A DNA stretch of 8,239 nucleotides, from positions 1 through 8,239 of the forward strand of contig SLDF01000394.1 of NCBI GenBank assembly GCA_007125435.1, written 5' to 3'. Position numbers and translations under genes: made by a program. This stretch comes from Saprospiraceae bacterium. Its GTDB lineage: Bacteria > Bacteroidota > Bacteroidia > Chitinophagales > Saprospiraceae. Positions 5,133 through 8,239 of the stretch are shown here, piece after piece. Each line of letters starts with the position of its first letter. Position 1 is the first letter of the stretch. The notes under the pieces were generated by a model. That model did not search any database, was not told where the DNA came from, and saw only the letters and a list, made by a program, of their open reading frames with translations.

Positions 5133-6221
5133 TTACTGGTCAAAATCTACGACTACACGCTCAGCTGTTGGGTGCGCCTGGCACGATAAGATGTAGCCAT
5201 CTTCGATTTCATCTTCCTCTAGCGCATAGTTTACATCCATGTGTACAGTCCCCTCTACTAGCTTTGCTTTACATGTGGAGCATACTCCGCCCTTACAAGA
5301 GTAGGGAAGGTCTGCACCTCGTTGTGTTGCGGCATCAAGAATATTATCCCCATCATAGGCCAGATTAAGGTCTATGGATAGACCATCTACTTTTACTGTT
5401 ACTTGACTGAAGGACGAGTCTGCATGAATATCTTCTGCGACTTTTGGCCGGCTACTGCCATTTTGTTTGAGTTGTTCAGGTGTGGCGAAAAGTTCGAAAT
5501 GTACCTTTGACTTATCGATACCGGCTGATATTAATGTATCCTTGACCGACTCGATCATTTGGAATGGACCACAAATAAAAAACTCGTCTGCGCTTTTTAA
5601 TTTTGGAAAGCAGGTTAATAGCTTTTCACATTTTTCTCCATCGATGCGGCCTTGAAATAACTCTGCGTCCATTCTTTCTCTGCTGAGGAAGTAGTAAATA
5701 GCCAATCTTCCGAGATTTTTATTCTTCAATGCTTCCAGAGCTTCTTTGAATATGATGCTACCTCCAGTCTTATTGCCGTAAAATAATGTGATCTGGCTTT
5801 TTGGTTCTTGTGACAGTATGGTCTTGATCAGTGAAAACACCGGAGTGATACCACTACCTGCCGCAAAAAACACATATGCTTTCTCATTATTGGGCTTGAT
5901 GTCTGTGGTAAAGTTGCCTTGCGGTGGCATGACATCTATGGTATGTCCTGCTTTTAATTGCTTATTGGCATAGGTGCTGAATCTACCGCCGGGTACTTTT
6001 TTGATGGCGACTCTCCATTCTCCATCGACAGGGCTGCTGCACAGCGAATAGGATCGCCTCACCTCCTCTGAATTGATGGTCTGCCTAAAGGTCAAGTACT
6101 GACCCGCCTTGTAAGCAAAGTCTTCAATCAGATGATCCGGTAATGTGATTTTGACAGATACGGTATCATGCGTTTCTTGTCTTACTTCTGCGATTTCAAG
6201 TTCCTTGAATGTCTTCTTCAT
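5133..6221 (-). CDS. paaE: PaaE, NADPH-dependent flavin/iron-sulfur reductase of phenylacetyl-CoA epoxidase
   Basis: A 362-residue reductase that passes electrons from NAD(P)H through FAD and a [2Fe-2S] cluster to the PaaA diiron centre. The N-terminal ferredoxin-NADP-reductase-type FAD domain (about 5-108) carries RSYSLCSSP (Arg56-x-Tyr-Ser59). The nucleotide-binding domain (about 115-235) has GSGITP (122-127) and ICGPFQM (216-222). After a linker (about 250-272) comes a plant-type ferredoxin domain (about 273-362) with the ligands Cys309, Cys314, Cys317 and Cys347 (CKGGVCSTCK, then SCQAHP). Length and order match PaaE. The ATG at 6221 overlaps the TGA of the aminotransferase gene (ATGA), so translation is coupled. 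Unlike the classical paaABCDE order, paaE here is upstream of tetR and separated from paaABCD. A generic oxygenase reductase is possible, but the neighbours make PaaE much more likely. Confidence 0.93.
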   Translation of the reverse strand: MKKTFKELEIAEVRQETHDTVSVKITLPDHLIEDFAYKAGQYLTFRQTINSEEVRRSYSLCSSPVDGEWRVAIKKVPGGRFSTYANKQLKAGHTIDVMPPQGNFTTDIKPNNEKAYVFFAAGSGITPVFSLIKTILSQEPKSQITLFYGNKTGGSIIFKEALEALKNKNLGRLAIYYFLSRERMDAELFQGRIDGEKCEKLLTCFPKLKSADEFFICGPFQMIESVKDTLISAGIDKSKVHFELFATPEQLKQNGSSRPKVAEDIHADSSFSQVTVKVDGLSIDLNLAYDGDNILDAATQRGADLPYSCKGGVCSTCKAKLVEGTVHMDVNYALEEDEIEDGYILSCQAHPTAERVVVDFDQ

Positions 6222-7330
6222 ACGTTGGTAAATAAAGTGTGACTTACTTCTTCAAAACAGGTCATGAACCATTGATTCTCTTCAGGTCGTCCTATTGATA
6301 CCCTCAAGCAATGAGGCAGGCCAAACGAACCCAGTCTCCTTGTGAGTACGCCCTTATCTCGCAGTGCTTCATATGTGTTTTCTACTGTATCGGTATCCTT
6401 CAGGTCCAGCATGACAAAGTTGGCATACGAAGGGATGTAGTCGATACCTAGCCGGTCGAAAAATTTGTAAAATTGTTGCAAACCTTCTCTGTTGTTTGAT
6501 AGGGTTAGATTCAGAAAATCATCATCATCCAGTGCCGATATACCGGCTGCTTGAGCCAGTACATTGGGGTTGAATGTTAGCTTCACTTTGTGCATGGTAC
6601 TAATGATGTCGGGATGGCCTATACCATATCCAAGCCTCAGGCCTGCCAGTCCATAAGCCTTTGAAAATGTCCTCAGCGTGAGCACATTATCCAGTCCCAG
6701 CTTGGTGCTGTCAGGATATTGATCGGATAGATCTTTGCTAAATTCATAGTAGGCCTCATCCACTATGATGAGCTTATCATTAGATACTTTCTCTATGAAC
6801 CCTACCAGGTCTTTTTGAGGTATCATGGCTCCGGTTGGGTTGTTGGGATTGCAAAGGTAGATGACCTTTGTCTCCGGCGTGATGGCCGCATATATCGCAT
6901 CTAGATCGAAGGCATAGCCCGTCTTCATAGGCACGCTCTTGATCTCCACATTATTCATCTTTGCCATGGCATGTAGAGATACAAAGGTAGCCTCTGAAGT
7001 CAGCAAATGCTCACCGGGCTCAAAAAACGCCTTAAACATCGTATACAGAATCCCGTCTGACCCATTCCCCAGGATCAATTGATCTTGTCGGTAGCCATAT
7101 TTTTCACCAATTTTTCGCTTTAATCCCTCACCCGTCGGATCCGGATAAAGATAGACATTCGACAAGGCCTCCTCTATAGCTGCCTTAGCTAATGGCGAGC
7201 TGCCAAAATTATTTTCGTTACTGCACAGTATGGCCTGCTTCGTCTGCTCTTTCCCGTCAAACATGTCGGCGGCGGGCTTTCCCGGTTTGTAATTGGCTAT
7301 TTCTCGGATGTTTTGTGGAATTCTAATCAT
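6218..7330 (-). CDS. HisC-like PLP-dependent aminotransferase, probably aromatic amino acid specific
   Basis: A 370-residue fold-type I aminotransferase of the histidinol-phosphate aminotransferase subfamily. Visible features are SNENNFGSSP (37-46), YPDPTGEGLK (62-71), GNGSDG (88-93), NPNNPTG (161-167), DEAYYEF (191-197) and the PLP lysine Lys224 in SKAYGLAGLRLGYG (223-236). A C-terminal RVSIGRPEEN supplies the family's substrate-carboxylate arginine region. Family members make histidinol phosphate or act on aromatic amino acids (for example HisC-like phenylalanine aminotransferases). No other his gene is nearby, and the gene overlaps paaE by 4 bases as first gene of the unit. I therefore infer a role in turning phenylalanine or a related amino acid into phenylpyruvate, upstream of phenylacetate. 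The step from phenylpyruvate to phenylacetate is not encoded in the window. A genuine HisC role cannot be excluded, so no symbol is given. Confidence 0.88.
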   Translation of the reverse strand: MIRIPQNIREIANYKPGKPAADMFDGKEQTKQAILCSNENNFGSSPLAKAAIEEALSNVYLYPDPTGEGLKRKIGEKYGYRQDQLILGNGSDGILYTMFKAFFEPGEHLLTSEATFVSLHAMAKMNNVEIKSVPMKTGYAFDLDAIYAAITPETKVIYLCNPNNPTGAMIPQKDLVGFIEKVSNDKLIIVDEAYYEFSKDLSDQYPDSTKLGLDNVLTLRTFSKAYGLAGLRLGYGIGHPDIISTMHKVKLTFNPNVLAQAAGISALDDDDFLNLTLSNNREGLQQFYKFFDRLGIDYIPSYANFVMLDLKDTDTVENTYEALRDKGVLTRRLGSFGLPHCLRVSIGRPEENQWFMTCFEEVSHTLFTNV

Positions 7331-7355
7331 GGCAAACTCTAGTTTTATTCGTTGG

Positions 7356-7363
7356 CAAATATA
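7356..7363 (-). promoter_or_regulatory. Predicted -7 element of the aminotransferase-paaE-tetR unit
   Basis: TATATTTG on the minus strand, 25 bases before the ATG at 7330, giving a leader of about 19 bases. The expected -33 position (around 7384-7386) has no TTG and coincides with the edge of the palindromic operator, so a bound regulator would overlap this promoter. The layout closely parallels the paaA promoter. Confidence 0.65.
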
Positions 7364-7385
7364 GTAAAATTTATCTGTTTTACAT

Positions 7386-7401
7386 ACGAACGTTTGTTCG
7401 T
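7386..7401. promoter_or_regulatory. Putative TetR-family operator upstream of the aminotransferase gene
   Basis: Perfect palindrome ACGAAC-GTTT-GTTCGT with the same 6-base arms and 4-base spacing as 4475-4490. It ends at the predicted -33 position, 22 bases upstream of the -7 box. Because tetR is the third gene of this unit, binding here would give negative autoregulation. Binding is inferred from symmetry and recurrence. Confidence 0.7.
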
Positions 7402-7601
7402 TTTTTTAGATTGATCTTGCATTAGATTACTTCATTGTATACAAGATTTTAGTGTCTTTTGGGCGTCCCCATCTCCTTACCATGCCGAGTCGTATGTGAT
7501 AATATTGATGGTTTTGTAGAGGTCAGGGTATATTGTAAACCAGGTGCGAATGGAGATGGGCGCTATGTTACAGGACTCACTATTCGTTCGGTCTCTTCGC
7601 A

Positions 7602-7671
7602 AGACTAGCTCTAATAATTCCTCAAGTGATCTGGAGCATAGAGAACTTAATAGAGACGATTTGTAATGAAG
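7602..7671 (-). repeat. 70-bp diverged repeat, copy 1
   Basis: Aligns without gaps to 7898-7967 (about 49 of 70 identical, counted by eye), giving a direct repeat with a 296-bp offset. Shared blocks are CTCTAAT, ATTCCT, ATAGAG and AGACGA-TTGT. The complement also matches the left end of the window around 30-69. Strand is given relative to the left copy. Function unknown. Confidence 0.55.
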
Positions 7672-7750
7672 TCTGTCTACCATCCCCTGAGGCGGGAGGA
7701 AGGAACTTAGTAGCGCCTACGGGACTGATGAGTGTGTTCAAATTAAGTTG

Positions 7751-7801
7751 CTACGAGACGCACTCTCTATCGTTCGTGCCCCTTCCACAGCGCTGACGCA
7801 T
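7751..7801 (+). repeat. Diverged partial copy of the GC-rich repeat
   Basis: Matches the second half of the 172-245 repeat in the same orientation. Blocks such as CGCTGA(T/C)GC and CTATCG-TTCG are kept, with several substitutions and about one indel. Together with 7576-7604, which matches the first half (TTCG-TCGGTC), it suggests an old copy that has been broken up by the inserted 70-bp repeat. Confidence 0.45.
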
Positions 7802-7897
7802 AGTTGTAGATGCTGATATAGATGTCCTAATTCAGATAGATGAGACATCAGCATAGGAAAAGGAAGAAGCATGATACAACAATAAATCGCTATATAC

Positions 7898-7967
7898 AGA
7901 CTGCCTCTAATTATTCCTGAAAGGAGTCGTAGGATAGAGGTTTTTATTTAGACGACTTGTGAAAAAG
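7898..7967 (-). repeat. 70-bp diverged repeat, copy 2
   Basis: Second copy of the 7602-7671 unit. Its reverse complement shares TCGTCTAAA, TAAAA, CTCTA and TTTCAG with the left end of the window (30-69). Non-coding. Confidence 0.55.
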
Positions 7968-8125
7968 CAGTAGAGTCGGTGGCGTGGTATTAAGGGACAG
8001 GGAGGCACAAAGCAAAATTAATAGCTTTTTTGCTCTATAAACCCACACTATGAAATTCTGCTAGACATGCAGAGTTGCATTAAAATTAAAAGGGTGTATT
8101 ACAAAATGTCTTTTTTTCTGATCAT

Positions 8126-8199
8126 GCATCAGCGATGCGTAGTGGGTCAAGAGCGAATGCGAGTGAGTCCGAAGGACCGAGCGAACAGCGAGCCCCGGA
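8126..8199 (-). repeat. 74-bp GC-rich repeat, right copy (inverted)
   Basis: Reverse complement of 172-245 with six mismatches in 74 positions, including a perfect 26-bp block (8174-8199). It keeps the two hairpins: GCATC-AGC-GATGC (8126-8138) and GTCC-GAA-GGAC (8167-8177). Sequence similar in style (GGAGCGTAGCGACC) runs on to about 8211, which the left copy lacks. Confidence 0.8.
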
Positions 8200-8239
8200 G
8201 CGTAGCGACCCGATGACGATAGGAAGAGGGTGATGCCCA

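Larger units (their letters stand above)
7402..8125. other. Non-coding region upstream of the aminotransferase, filled with decayed repeats
   Basis: More than 700 bases hold no supported gene. A 68-codon minus-strand frame (7477-7683) runs through repeat sequence and has no recognisable motif or ribosome-binding site. Contents besides the listed repeats are: a TTGTATACAA palindrome at 7435-7444; a 9-bp inverted pair CCCATCTCC (7468-7476) and GGAGATGGG (7552-7560); a fragment of the GC-rich repeat at 7576-7604; and competing short stems around 7811-7853 (TGCTGAT with ATCAGCA, or GATGTC with GACATC). The region reads as degenerate mobile or intergenic repeat DNA. Confidence 0.6.

Noticed and set aside
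5045..5973. Plus-strand open frames opposite tetR and paaE
   Set aside because: Antisense to recognised domains; composition and lack of signals mark them as shadows.
7477..7683. 68-codon minus-strand open frame upstream of the aminotransferase
   Set aside because: Overlaps the diverged 70-bp repeat, with leucine/serine-rich sequence typical of a random frame and no start signals.
7980..7989. TGGCGTGGTA matching the 5' end of tRNA-Met, considered as an attachment-site or tRNA fragment
   Set aside because: Only 10 bases match and it is the 5' end, whereas integration duplicates usually copy the 3' end. No integrase is present.
1..8239. CRISPR array, phage or defence-system genes
   Set aside because: No regularly spaced repeats with unique spacers, and no integrase, transposase, nuclease or helicase reading frames were seen on either strand.

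Overview
The window looks like a chromosomal segment from a member of the Bacteroidota. The main reason is the promoter sequence TATATTTG, which matches the Bacteroidota -7 consensus TAnnTTTG. It occurs at a plausible distance upstream of four independent genes (the small membrane-protein cassette, tRNA-Met, paaA and the aminotransferase). AT-rich intergenic DNA, absence of strong Shine-Dalgarno sequences and the style of the tRNA-Met (no encoded CCA) agree with this. I cannot name the genus.

Layout. 1-470 is non-coding repeat DNA: fragments of a dispersed repeat, a GC-rich hairpin-bearing repeat (172-245) and a 178-bp MITE-like imperfect palindrome (291-468). 470-780 has no convincing gene. 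828-1498 is a plus-strand two-gene cassette: an unrecognised 78-residue protein and a 143-residue DUF2335-type protein with two membrane helices. A symmetrical terminator (1702-1733) separates it from a minus-strand tRNA-Met (1742-1815). From 1896 to 7330 everything is on the minus strand and forms a phenylacetate-degradation locus. In transcription order it is: HisC-like aminotransferase, paaE, tetR-family regulator, then paaA, paaB, paaC, paaD. 7402-8239 is non-coding and again filled with diverged copies of the same repeats found at the left end, the outermost one in inverted orientation.

How the genes work together. PaaA, B, C and E make up the phenylacetyl-CoA 1,2-epoxidase (diiron oxygenase plus its reductase), with PaaD as the accessory maturation factor. 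The ring-opening and beta-oxidation genes (paaG, paaZ, paaF, paaH, paaJ) and the ligase paaK are not in the window, so they must lie elsewhere if the pathway is complete. The aminotransferase overlaps paaE by 4 bases and probably feeds aromatic amino-acid carbon toward phenylacetate, but its substrate is inferred.

The most useful new observation is regulatory. The same 16-bp palindrome, ACGAAC-N4-GTTCGT, lies at or just upstream of the -33 position of both promoters (aminotransferase-paaE-tetR and paaABCD). It is the obvious candidate operator for the TetR-family protein encoded between them, giving coordinated and autoregulated control. No phage, CRISPR array or recognised defence system was found. 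The DUF2335 cassette is the only part whose function is truly unknown.
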